Shown piece by piece: positions 23,100 to 31,844 of a DNA stretch of 35,007 nucleotides. Under the pieces are notes generated by a model. That model ran no database searches and had not been told where the DNA came from. It saw only the letters and a program-made list of their open reading frames with translations. The first letter of the stretch is position 1, and each line of letters starts with the position of its first letter. This DNA comes from Propionibacterium australiense (lineage in GTDB: Bacteria; Actinomycetota; Actinomycetes; Propionibacteriales; Propionibacteriaceae), in NCBI RefSeq assembly GCF_003666605.1, contig NZ_RCIV01000024.1, positions 1-35,007 on the forward strand, written 5' to 3'. The position numbers were made by a program, and so were the translations under genes.

Positions 23100-23139
23100 A
23101 ATATATCCCCCATTGTCATTGATGACAATGGGGGATATA
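23100..23139 (-). promoter_or_regulatory. hicA promoter with a perfect 38-bp palindrome
   Basis: Two 18-base arms, 23102-23119 and 23122-23139, are exact reverse complements about a TG centre; the arms begin TATATCCCCCATTG. The -10 box TATATT (23105-23100, minus strand) overlaps its end and lies six bases before the GTG of hicA. It probably is the HicAB operator. As RNA it could also fold into a long hairpin and end transcripts coming from the helicase operon upstream. Confidence 0.65.
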
Positions 23140-23272
23140 CAGTCGGGCATCAATCTGTCAACTCACCTGGTGGAAACGGCGAAACCGCAGGCTCCGGGAA
23201 CGGGGCTGCGTCCTTGGGTAGTGACCTTGAGCTGCTGGCCTACCGCACACGGTTGGCAATCATGACCGATGT

Positions 23273-25531
23273 TCAACACCGCGTTTCACTCCCCAGCAGC
23301 TCACTGGCCTCGCCGTTCCAGGTGACGGCCAGCTCGTCGCGGGCCCTGGACGCCGCGACGTAGAGCAGGGAGCGCTCGCGCAGCATGGCGTCCTCGTGCT
23401 CGGCCTCGTCGTAGTCGTAGACGCGCATCGCGGCGGGGATCGAGCCCTGCGAGACGTCGAAGAGCAGTACCTTGGCGAACTCGGTGCCCTTGGCCCGGTG
23501 CATCGTCATGACGACCGGTCTGCCCTGTCGCACCCCGCCCTTGTCGACCGGCGTCACCGGGACGCCGCGCTCGGCCAGGCCGACGACGACGAGATCGCGG
23601 GTGGCGCGGGCACGGACGAGCACGGCGAGGGTCTCGGGCGCCGTGTCGCCGGCGGCCAGCCAGGCGCTGAGGGTCTGGGCGGCCCTGTCGAGCTCGCCGC
23701 TCATCGAGTCGGCCCTGATGAGCCGCACGCGGGGGCCGCTGCGTGCCGAGCGGTAGCCCTCGACGCTGTCCCGGCCCTCGTCCAGGTCGACGTAGTCGCC
23801 CCCTTCGAGCACCCCGGTGGCCCAGCCGAGGATCTGGGCCGTCGTGCGGTAGTTCAGTGTGAGGCGGCGTGACCTGCCGCGGGTGTTGATGCCGTAGCGC
23901 GACAGCACGAGCCGGGCCCCGTAGATACGCTGGTGGGAGTCCTCGGCGATGAAGATGTCGTCGGGCCCGTCGGCCACGAGGGCGCGCACGAGCCGCCAGT
24001 GGCAGGCCGACAGGTCCTGGCCCTCGTCGACGAGCACGTGGTCGGTGATCGGGCGGTCCTGCTCCAGGTAGGCGGCGGCGATCGCGGCCGCCTCGGCGTG
24101 GCTGATCGTCCCGGCCAGGCGGGTGTCGGCGCGGTAGCGCTCCACGACCTGCCAGACCGCCTTGCGGGCCGCGCGGTTGAGCCGCACCCCGCGCCCGTCG
24201 CGGCGCGCCCTGAGATAGTCGGTCTCGGTGGCGATGAGGTTCGGCAGGATGACCTGCTCGTACTCGCTCTGCAGGAACGCCGTGTTGCGCAGGCGCGGGG
24301 CCAGTGCCCCACCGGCTGCGTCCAGCGCGTCGCGCCAGGCGCTCTGCTCCCTGGTGCGCCGGGACAGGTCCGTTCGTCCCGTGCCGAGCACGGCGGCCGT
24401 CGCCTCGTCCAGGCCCTCCCCCGCGTTCCTGAGCACGGCGGTGGCGAGCGCGTCGATGCCCGACACGTAGGCGCCGGGGCGGCCGAGCCCCCTGGCGAAG
24501 GGTAGTTCGGGGTTGAGCTGACGCAGGCCGCGGTCGAGTTCGTCGGCGAGGTTGCGGGTGAAGGTGGTGGCGATGACGCGGGCCTTCGGGTGCTGCCGCA
24601 GCAGCGAGTCGGCGCGGTGCAGCACGACGACGGTCTTGCCCGTCCCGGCGCCGCCGGTCAGCCGGGCCGGGCCGTTCCACCGGCCCTCGACCCAGCGGCG
24701 CTGGGTGGGGTGCAGGAAGACGCGCCAGGCGCCGAAGTCGCCGCCGTCGATGACGGCGCGCAGCGCATCGGCGCCCTCGATGACGGCGAACTCCATGCGG
24801 GCGGCCGGGGCCTGGAAGCTGCCGATGATCGCCTCGTCGCTGTCCGCGCCGGCCTCCTCGGCCGCGGTGGCGCGCTGGGTGAGTCCGAGCTCTTCGCGGA
24901 TGCTGTCGATCGACTTGCCGATGTGCAGGTCGAGCAGCGCGCTGCCCCGCCAGCCCTCCAGTTCCTCCGCCAGGGCCAGCAGGGCGTCCTCGTCGGGCAG
25001 GGCGACGGCGCGGGCGGCGAGCTCGGGGCTGAAACCAAGACCCGTCACGAGTTCGTCGACGGTGGCGATGATCGCAGGAGGCCGCTCCTCCTCGGCTACT
25101 GGCGTCACTGGGGCAGCCGGCACGGGGGCCGGTGCGGTGGCGCCGCCACCGTGCGAGGATGCCTGTGTCTGGGCCGACTGGACGGGGGCCTGCTGCTGGT
25201 CGACCATGTCGAAGTTGGGCATGCCGTTGACGGGGTTGAGGGTCAGCCTGGTCCGCAGGGCGATGTCGATCGCCTCGTCGTGGTTGTAGATGCCGTGCAC
25301 GACGTAGTAGCGCTGGCCGTCGTTGTCGAGGCGGAAGAGCACCGCCCGGTACTGCCTGTCGACCCGCCCGGTGCGCACGCGCGGGTCTGCGGCGCGTTCG
25401 ATCCGTTCGACGTGCAGGCCGGGGGTCTCGTCGTTGGCCCCGAGTTTCTCGAGGAACGAGTAGGCCTTCTGCTTGAGCGAGTTGTCGAGCTTGTTGGCCT
25501 GCTTGCTCATGACGATGAACGACTCAGCCAT
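23273..25531 (-). CDS. UvrD/Rep-like superfamily-1 helicase with an N-terminal RelE/ParE-like domain
   Basis: 752 residues. Residues 1-105 look like a RelE/ParE-fold unit (VRTGRVDRQYRAVLFRLDNDGQRYYVVHGIYNHDEAI). A Gln/Pro/Ala linker (113-150) follows, then a helical region. The SF1 helicase begins with GGAGTGKT (293-300), and has DEGQD near 499, EDSHQRIYG, LNYRTT, MTMHRAKGTEF and YVAASRARDEL, in the usual UvrD order. It should translocate 3'-5' on single-stranded DNA using ATP. There is no clear nuclease domain. The ATG overlaps the stop of the 2105-residue helicase gene by eight bases, so it is the last gene of the defence-like operon. Confidence 0.85.
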   Translation of the reverse strand: MAESFIVMSKQANKLDNSLKQKAYSFLEKLGANDETPGLHVERIERAADPRVRTGRVDRQYRAVLFRLDNDGQRYYVVHGIYNHDEAIDIALRTRLTLNPVNGMPNFDMVDQQQAPVQSAQTQASSHGGGATAPAPVPAAPVTPVAEEERPPAIIATVDELVTGLGFSPELAARAVALPDEDALLALAEELEGWRGSALLDLHIGKSIDSIREELGLTQRATAAEEAGADSDEAIIGSFQAPAARMEFAVIEGADALRAVIDGGDFGAWRVFLHPTQRRWVEGRWNGPARLTGGAGTGKTVVVLHRADSLLRQHPKARVIATTFTRNLADELDRGLRQLNPELPFARGLGRPGAYVSGIDALATAVLRNAGEGLDEATAAVLGTGRTDLSRRTREQSAWRDALDAAGGALAPRLRNTAFLQSEYEQVILPNLIATETDYLRARRDGRGVRLNRAARKAVWQVVERYRADTRLAGTISHAEAAAIAAAYLEQDRPITDHVLVDEGQDLSACHWRLVRALVADGPDDIFIAEDSHQRIYGARLVLSRYGINTRGRSRRLTLNYRTTAQILGWATGVLEGGDYVDLDEGRDSVEGYRSARSGPRVRLIRADSMSGELDRAAQTLSAWLAAGDTAPETLAVLVRARATRDLVVVGLAERGVPVTPVDKGGVRQGRPVVMTMHRAKGTEFAKVLLFDVSQGSIPAAMRVYDYDEAEHEDAMLRERSLLYVAASRARDELAVTWNGEASELLGSETRC

Positions 25532-28500
25532 GATGCGCCTCCATTGCGTCGAGGATCGTGTCGGCGTCGGCGGGCAGGAGCCGCCAGCCCTCGGCGGCGA
25601 GGTCGGTAATGTCCTTCTCGTCGGGCTCGATCGTGACGGCCACGCGCTGCTGCGGCCATGACAGGTCGACGGGGATGCCCGGGCCGAGTTCCTCGCCCAC
25701 CTCGGGCAGGGGCAGGTCCGCGTCGGCGAGCCGGGTGAAGAACTCGGGCGAGAACGCGACCTCGGCGCCCAGCTCCTGCTGGATGTCGAGCCATTCCGGG
25801 GCCAAGTCTTCCAGCTGGGCGGGGCTCTCGGCCAGGGCCGGTGCCGCCGTCCCGGTCAGGCTGCTCGTCGTGGCGATCCAGGTCCGGTGCGGGCTTCCGC
25901 GCAGCACCAGGGCGTTCGAGAAGCCGAGCCAGCGCTGCCAGGCGTCCTTGAACTCCGGCTGCCCGAGGCCGGCCGGGTCGTCGTCGAGGACGAGGGCGAC
26001 GTCGATGCGCACCTGCTGTTTCCCTGCGGCGCGCACGAGCACGCCGAGCGGGCCGTCGTGCCACCACCAGGCGTTGGGCACCAGCCCCTGCGCGGGTTCG
26101 CCGTCGAGCAGCCCGCGGGCGGCCCGCACCATGGCCTCCCCTGCGTCGACCGAGCACTGCGCCCCGGTCGGGGTGAAGCACATGGGGACGACCGAGCCGA
26201 AGGCCTCGAGGTTGTCCCGGGCCTCGGCGTGCGCGGTCATCCAGTAGCGCAGGATGCCGAAGGGCCCGTCGAGCACGGCCTGCTGGGTGTTCTGGCTGAA
26301 GCTGAACTCGGGCAGGTTCTTCGCACCGTCCATGACCTGCTCGACGAACCAGAAGGGCCGTTCGGGCGGGGCCTTGTGGTCCAGGGCCTGCTCGAAGGCC
26401 GTGATGTCGTCCATGGTGACGGCGAGCACCGCGATGCCGGCCTCGCGCAGGTGCTGTCGTTTGGCGGCGTCGTCGGCGAGCCGGTTGGCGGCCGCGGTGG
26501 CGTGGTAGGCGAAGCCGTCGGTGAAGACCGCGAGCTGGGGCATGCCGGCGCCGCTGAGCACGAAGTCGGGGCGGCTGTCGAGCAGGTTGACCTGGGGTTC
26601 GAGCCGCCAGCTCAGCGAGCCGAAACCGGCGGTGATGATGTTGCCCCTGCCGCTCACCTGCTCGTGGCAGCTGCCGCCGGCCGCCTCGACCATCCGGGTG
26701 AAGGCCCGGCGGAAGCGTTGTTCGAGGAAGGACTCGTCGTCCCGGTCGGTGTGCGGGGCCTGGTCGGTGACCCGCCAGGCGGGCTGCGAGCCGGCCTCGG
26801 TGTCGCCGCCGAGCAGTTCGCGCAGGCTGCGTTCGGCGCTGATGCGCGACACCTGGTCGAGGTCCTGGTAGTCGGCGAATGGCAGCAGGCAGCGGTGGCA
26901 GGCCAGGCGCCCCTCGGTGCGGCAGTCGCAGTCGCGGACGCTCGTGTAGGCCTGGGTGAGGATCTGCCAGAGCTTTTCGGGGCGTGCCACGTCGGCCAGG
27001 TAGCCGGTGCCGCCGGGCACGAGGTCGTGGATGAGTAGGCCGTCGGTGACCGGCTGGCCGAGCGCGGCCGACGCCTTGACGCTGGCAACGCCGAGGTGGT
27101 CGGGTGAGCCGCCGAAGGCCTTCTGCATGCCGAGCCGCAGGGCGGCGCGCAGGCTGGGGATGGCGTAGAGGTCGCCGGCTGCGGTCTGCCAGGGCAGGGT
27201 CATGAGGACTCCCTGGGTGGTCAGTGAGCGGCTGAGGATGATCTGGCGGGCGTGCTCGTCGAGGTCGTTGCGGTGCCGGCACCAGGGGTGGTGTTCCCTG
27301 GCGGAGTTCGCGTTGGGGTCCTGGTCGAGGTGCCCGCAGTGCTCGCAGACGCGGAACAGGGGCGCCTCGACCCGGTGCCCGCCGATCTGCTGCGTGGGGC
27401 CGGGCCGGCGGGGGCCCAGGTTGAGCCAGGCGAGGTCGAGCCGCTGGGCGTAGGTGATGCCGAGGCCGACGTCCTCGGTGTACCAGCGTTCGGTGACGTA
27501 CTGGGGGTCGATGTCGGCCATCGGCACGATGGTGAAGCTCGCCTTGGCCCGGTCCTCGTCGGTGTCGTCGATGCGTGAGCCGTCGCGGCTCACCTGCGCG
27601 GAGGCCTGGGACAGCTCCACCACCTGGTACTGCTGGCCGGTGTCGGCGATGCCGGCGCTCGTGCAGCGCGGGCAGCGGGCCGGCTGCGCCCGGCCGCCGG
27701 TGACGTCCTCGCGGTAGCCGCACTCGGGGCACAGCGCCCAGGTGCGCAGGTGCTGGCCCTGGCTGCCGAGGTCGACGCTGTCCACCTCGATGCGGCGGCC
27801 GTCGACGTAGAAGGTGGCGCCGGGCGCGAACTCGCGCAGGGCGCGGGCGGAGCCGCGGGTGTAGGTGTGGGGCTCGTTCCTGAACTCGCGGGCGTCCTCG
27901 TCGAACCAGGTGACCTGCACGTCGAGTTCGACCTGGTCGTCGATGAGCGTGTAGTTGGGGAACAGCCCGTACAGCTCCAGCGGCTGGATCCAGTACTCGC
28001 TGCCCTGTTCGGCGATCCGCCGCTTCAGGTGGGCCAGGGCGGCCTCGGCCTCGTGGACGGCGGTGAGTTCGTCGCTGCCCTCGCTGGCCCCGGCGGCGAG
28101 GTCGCGCAGGTGCGGCAGGGCCTCCTCGATGTCGGCGCGGCGGTGGTCGAGGTCGTCGAGTTCGGCGCTCCAGCGGTCGACGGCCCGCCTGACGTACCGG
28201 GCGAGGCCGCTGGTCGCCGGCCCGGCGGCGGGCCGGACCCAGCCGCGGAGTTCCTGGATGAAGGAGTCGTCGAAGATGCCGTTGAAGCCCGCCGCGAAGT
28301 GGTCGACCAGCCGGTCGGGCTCGGCCTCGGCGCGTTCGATGACGTCGGCGAGCAGGCTGTTGGACTCCAGCCGCATCACCTGGCCTGCGGTGCCGGGGCT
28401 GCTGCCGGTCTCGCGGGCGCGGGCGTCGGCGATCGAGGCGATGAGCTGGCGGCGCACGATCTCGACGGCGCTCAGGTAGGTGGCGGGCGGGCGCACGGCG

Positions 28501-31500
28501 CCGTTGATGAGTGAGGTGGGGTCGTTGAGCCGCGGCAGGTGCTCTCCGCGGCCGGTGGCCAGCGCCACGTCGAGGGTGTTGCCGTTGGCGCGGCCCGCCC
28601 GTCCGACGCGCTGCACGTAGTTGGCGACGCGGCGCGGCAGCGAGGACAGGAACACGGCGGACAGGTCGCCGATGTCGATACCCATTTCGAGGGTGGGTGT
28701 GGCGACGAGCACGTTCGGAGCGGCCGGCTCGCCCGCACCGTCCTTGAACTCGCGTTCGTAGCGTTTGCGCTGGGAGGTCTCGACCAGTGAGGTGTGCTCC
28801 TTGGCGATGACCCGTTCCATCTGGCCGCCGGTGTACATCTGGCGGTAGAAGTTGCCCGGGTCGATGGCCTCGACCGACAGGCGCCCGGTGCAGCGGCCCA
28901 CCAGGCAGGGGCCGCCGTCGAGTTCGCGCACGCTGTCGGGGCCGGCCGCGTGCCGGGTGTGGCAGACGTCGCAGCGCAGCATCACCTGGCCGGTCTGGCG
29001 GTCACTGGTGGCGGCCACCTTGATGCGGTGGGTGGGGATGGCGAAGACCCGTTCGGAGGCGCCGCCGCCGTCGATGGCGTGCCCGGTGAGGATTCCGGCC
29101 TCCTCGAGGGCGCCGAGCAGGGCCCGCATGAGCGCGCCGCCGTGGCCGGCGTCGACGCCTAGCACCCGGCTGGTCCACCGGGCGTACCAGGACTGGGCGA
29201 CGGTGACGGGGTCGAGCAGGCTCTTGGCTCCGGGCCGGCCGGTGCGGGGGAAGGCGGGCCGGGAGCGCCACGGGGTGAAGGCAGGCATGGCGTTCTTGGG
29301 GTGGCGTCCGCCCCAGATCTCGTAGGGTGCGCCGTCGCGTTCCATGAACCGGGCGAACCACTCGTGGTCGATGGCGCCCTGCATGCGCATGCGTTCGAGC
29401 ACGCCCCGCACCCAGCGGACGCGGGTGGGGGCGTCGGTGCCGGCGAGGGCGCCGCCGAGCTGCTGCTGCGCCGACCCGGCGAGCACCCGGCGGGCGAGGG
29501 CGGCGACCTGGGCCGCGGGGCCGGCGTCCACCTCGGCCCAGGCCGAGCCGGTCTGTTCCAGGGTGCGCCCGTAGCGCGAGACGAGGCCGAACTCGAGTGA
29601 GGCGTCGAGCAGCAGCCGCGAGCGCACCGTGGCGGCGAGCCGGGCGGGCGCGGTCGTGGCCGACCAGTAGGGCTTGAACGTGTCGTCGTCGGCCATGGCC
29701 GGCGGCAGCAGCCGGTAGCGGGCGGCTGGGTCGTCCCCGGCGGCGTCGATGATGGTGTCGACGAGCTGGTCGAGGGTGCAGGGCCGGGCGGCGAGCCCCG
29801 AGCGCAGCATGGTGCGCAGGGCGAGGGAGCGGGAGCGGGCGGTGACGAAGCCGGCGCGGTGGGCGGCGTCCTGCACCGAGTCGGTGAACACGAGCGCCTT
29901 CTTCTCGGCCCGGTCGAGGTGCTGCTCGCCGAACAGGGTGGACAGGCTCACCGACAGCAGGGTGGCGATGGCCGAGCCCTGGAATCTGATGGCGTCGTCG
30001 GCGCCGCAGCTGGGGCACTGGTCCTTGGCGGACAGCTGGTCGGCGTCGGGTCCGGTGAGCATGAGCACGGGCAGCAGCTGGGCGTCGAGGTAGGCGGGGT
30101 CGTCCGGTTCGGGGGTGGTGGTGAAGGTGCGGTTGGCGGGGTCGAACCAGGCCACGCCGGGGGTCTTCGCCTGGTTGCTGACGTCGAGGGCGCCCTCGCG
30201 GGGCGCGCTGATGAGGGCGCGGAAGCGGCCTTCGCGGCGGGCGTGGTTGCCGCGGATGTTCTTGTCCTTGTCGGCGGCGGCCAGGTCGGTTCCGGTGGCG
30301 GCCAGCAGCACGCCCCAGCCGCTGCGCCCGCAGCGGCGGCAGTAGACGGCGGGGAAGGCCGCGGCGGACTGTTCGCGCGCCCCGTCGTCGCTCCAGGTGA
30401 ACTGGGGCACGGCGGTGGCCTCGCGGTCGATGCGGGTGAGCTCGCGGATCCACAGGTGGGTCTCGGTGCTGGGGGCCTGGCGGCCGAGCGCGGTGCGCAG
30501 GTGGGCGAGGGCGGCGTGCAGGTCGAGGATGAACTCGGTGCGCGCCTCGGCGGTGTCCGGGTCGCCCGGCAGCATCCGGTCGGCGAGTTCGGTCGCCGCA
30601 GTGGCCTTGGCGGTCTGGCGCAGGTATTCGGCGATGAAGGGGTGGGCCTTGGCGAGCAGCAGCTGCTGCTCGTCGGTGTACTGGTAGCGCCTTTCCTGCA
30701 CGTTGGGGTCGACGTACTCGTACATGCCGGCGAGGAGCCGCCGGCACAGGTCGGCGACGTCCATGCCGTGCACCTCGTCGGCGAGCCGGGCGGCCGTGAC
30801 GGAGTTGATGGGGATGGGCCGCAGCCGCATGCGGGCGATCTCGGCGTCCGCGCCGTCTGCCCACTGGTCCTGTTCGAGTCGTTTCTCGCGGACGACGGAG
30901 TCGCCGTCGAAGTCCTCGCCGAAGACCTGCCGGGCGAACTCGCGCATGGCCTGGTCGGAGTCGTCGTCGCTGCCGAGGGTGGCGGAGGTGCCGACGGGTG
31001 TGATCGGGCGCAGCGGGTGGGGGCCGTCGCCCCTGGGCCGGGTGCGCTGGGCGTCGAGGGTCCAGGCGAGGCGGCGCAGCAGCATCGCCACGTCGGTGCC
31101 CTGGGCGCCGTCGTAGGTGTGGAACTCGTCGAGCACGAGGTACTGCAGGGAGTCGGCGGAGGCGGCCCAGATGTGCTGGTCGTCGCCGCGCAGCAGCAGC
31201 TGGTCGAGCATCTTGTAGTTGGTGAGCAGGATGTCGGGCGGGTCGGCCCGCATGATCTGCCGGTCGGTGATGAGTCCGCGTTCGCTCACCACCGTGCGCG
31301 TGCCGGTACCCGAGTCGTTGTCGCCGGTGTAGATGCCGGCCCTGACCCGGCGAAGGGCGGGTTCGGTGGTGATGAGGCGGGCGAGGCGGCCGGCCTGGTC
31401 GTCGGCGAGGGCGTTCATCGGGTAGAGGATGAGCGCCTTGACGCCGGTGGCCCCGGCCTCGTTGGCGCGGATCACGTGGTCGAGGACGGGGATGAGGAAG

Positions 31501-31841
31501 GACTCGGTCTTGCCCGAGCCGGTGCCGGTGACGACGAGGGTGGGCCGGGGGCCACCCGGCCGCGCCGAGTCGAGCCGCTCGAACGCGGCGGCCTGGTGTG
31601 TGTAGGGCTGGAAGCCGGCGGGCATCCAGGCGAGCGCGTGCTCGGCGTGCCGGGGCGCGGGCGCGAAGGGCATGCTCGTGCGCAGGAACGGCCCCTTGAA
31701 GATGCCGTCGGTCGGGTCGGTGAGGAAGGCGCGCAGGCTCGCCTGGGCGTCGTCGTCGGACAGCGCGAAGGTGGTGACGAGGTAGTCGGTCAGCGAGCGG
31801 CGCAGGTCGCCGGCGACCAGTGACGGGCAGAGTTCGGTCAT
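25524..31841 (-). CDS. Giant DEAD/DEAH-box helicase with DUF1998 and a C-terminal Vsr/DUF559-like nuclease region
   Basis: 2105 residues. The SF2 core has TGTGSGKTE (105-113), YPMNALADDQ, DEFH (238-241), TSATLG (286-290), and in the second RecA half ATPTLEMGIDIGDL and QRVGRAGR (near 1076-1083). Between and after these lie several Cys pairs (CRRCG, CPSCG, CDVCH, CPECG, CPRC, CEHCG). DUF1998/MZB-type sequence extends to CDCRTEGRLACHRC near 1647. Past 1750 a nuclease-like region has RPDFVL, then VFTDGFAYH and DDAAKRQHL, the arrangement of Vsr/DUF559 folds. The size and domain order match the Druantia hallmark DruE and relatives (DrmA plus DrmB, DpdJ). AAGGA eight bases before the ATG supports the start, three bases past the previous stop. 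Confidence 0.88.
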   Translation of the reverse strand: MTELCPSLVAGDLRRSLTDYLVTTFALSDDDAQASLRAFLTDPTDGIFKGPFLRTSMPFAPAPRHAEHALAWMPAGFQPYTHQAAAFERLDSARPGGPRPTLVVTGTGSGKTESFLIPVLDHVIRANEAGATGVKALILYPMNALADDQAGRLARLITTEPALRRVRAGIYTGDNDSGTGTRTVVSERGLITDRQIMRADPPDILLTNYKMLDQLLLRGDDQHIWAASADSLQYLVLDEFHTYDGAQGTDVAMLLRRLAWTLDAQRTRPRGDGPHPLRPITPVGTSATLGSDDDSDQAMREFARQVFGEDFDGDSVVREKRLEQDQWADGADAEIARMRLRPIPINSVTAARLADEVHGMDVADLCRRLLAGMYEYVDPNVQERRYQYTDEQQLLLAKAHPFIAEYLRQTAKATAATELADRMLPGDPDTAEARTEFILDLHAALAHLRTALGRQAPSTETHLWIRELTRIDREATAVPQFTWSDDGAREQSAAAFPAVYCRRCGRSGWGVLLAATGTDLAAADKDKNIRGNHARREGRFRALISAPREGALDVSNQAKTPGVAWFDPANRTFTTTPEPDDPAYLDAQLLPVLMLTGPDADQLSAKDQCPSCGADDAIRFQGSAIATLLSVSLSTLFGEQHLDRAEKKALVFTDSVQDAAHRAGFVTARSRSLALRTMLRSGLAARPCTLDQLVDTIIDAAGDDPAARYRLLPPAMADDDTFKPYWSATTAPARLAATVRSRLLLDASLEFGLVSRYGRTLEQTGSAWAEVDAGPAAQVAALARRVLAGSAQQQLGGALAGTDAPTRVRWVRGVLERMRMQGAIDHEWFARFMERDGAPYEIWGGRHPKNAMPAFTPWRSRPAFPRTGRPGAKSLLDPVTVAQSWYARWTSRVLGVDAGHGGALMRALLGALEEAGILTGHAIDGGGASERVFAIPTHRIKVAATSDRQTGQVMLRCDVCHTRHAAGPDSVRELDGGPCLVGRCTGRLSVEAIDPGNFYRQMYTGGQMERVIAKEHTSLVETSQRKRYEREFKDGAGEPAAPNVLVATPTLEMGIDIGDLSAVFLSSLPRRVANYVQRVGRAGRANGNTLDVALATGRGEHLPRLNDPTSLINGAVRPPATYLSAVEIVRRQLIASIADARARETGSSPGTAGQVMRLESNSLLADVIERAEAEPDRLVDHFAAGFNGIFDDSFIQELRGWVRPAAGPATSGLARYVRRAVDRWSAELDDLDHRRADIEEALPHLRDLAAGASEGSDELTAVHEAEAALAHLKRRIAEQGSEYWIQPLELYGLFPNYTLIDDQVELDVQVTWFDEDAREFRNEPHTYTRGSARALREFAPGATFYVDGRRIEVDSVDLGSQGQHLRTWALCPECGYREDVTGGRAQPARCPRCTSAGIADTGQQYQVVELSQASAQVSRDGSRIDDTDEDRAKASFTIVPMADIDPQYVTERWYTEDVGLGITYAQRLDLAWLNLGPRRPGPTQQIGGHRVEAPLFRVCEHCGHLDQDPNANSAREHHPWCRHRNDLDEHARQIILSRSLTTQGVLMTLPWQTAAGDLYAIPSLRAALRLGMQKAFGGSPDHLGVASVKASAALGQPVTDGLLIHDLVPGGTGYLADVARPEKLWQILTQAYTSVRDCDCRTEGRLACHRCLLPFADYQDLDQVSRISAERSLRELLGGDTEAGSQPAWRVTDQAPHTDRDDESFLEQRFRRAFTRMVEAAGGSCHEQVSGRGNIITAGFGSLSWRLEPQVNLLDSRPDFVLSGAGMPQLAVFTDGFAYHATAAANRLADDAAKRQHLREAGIAVLAVTMDDITAFEQALDHKAPPERPFWFVEQVMDGAKNLPEFSFSQNTQQAVLDGPFGILRYWMTAHAEARDNLEAFGSVVPMCFTPTGAQCSVDAGEAMVRAARGLLDGEPAQGLVPNAWWWHDGPLGVLVRAAGKQQVRIDVALVLDDDPAGLGQPEFKDAWQRWLGFSNALVLRGSPHRTWIATTSSLTGTAAPALAESPAQLEDLAPEWLDIQQELGAEVAFSPEFFTRLADADLPLPEVGEELGPGIPVDLSWPQQRVAVTIEPDEKDITDLAAEGWRLLPADADTILDAMEAHHG

Positions 31842-31844
31842 GGT

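Noticed and set aside
23094-23153. Longer HicA starting at 23153
   Set aside because: It would make the 38-bp palindrome coding, adds residues not seen in HicA, and the -10 box places the start at 23093.
29859-31823. 654-codon plus-strand frame opposite the helicase
   Set aside because: Antisense shadow with Gly/Val/Glu-rich composition and no recognisable motif.
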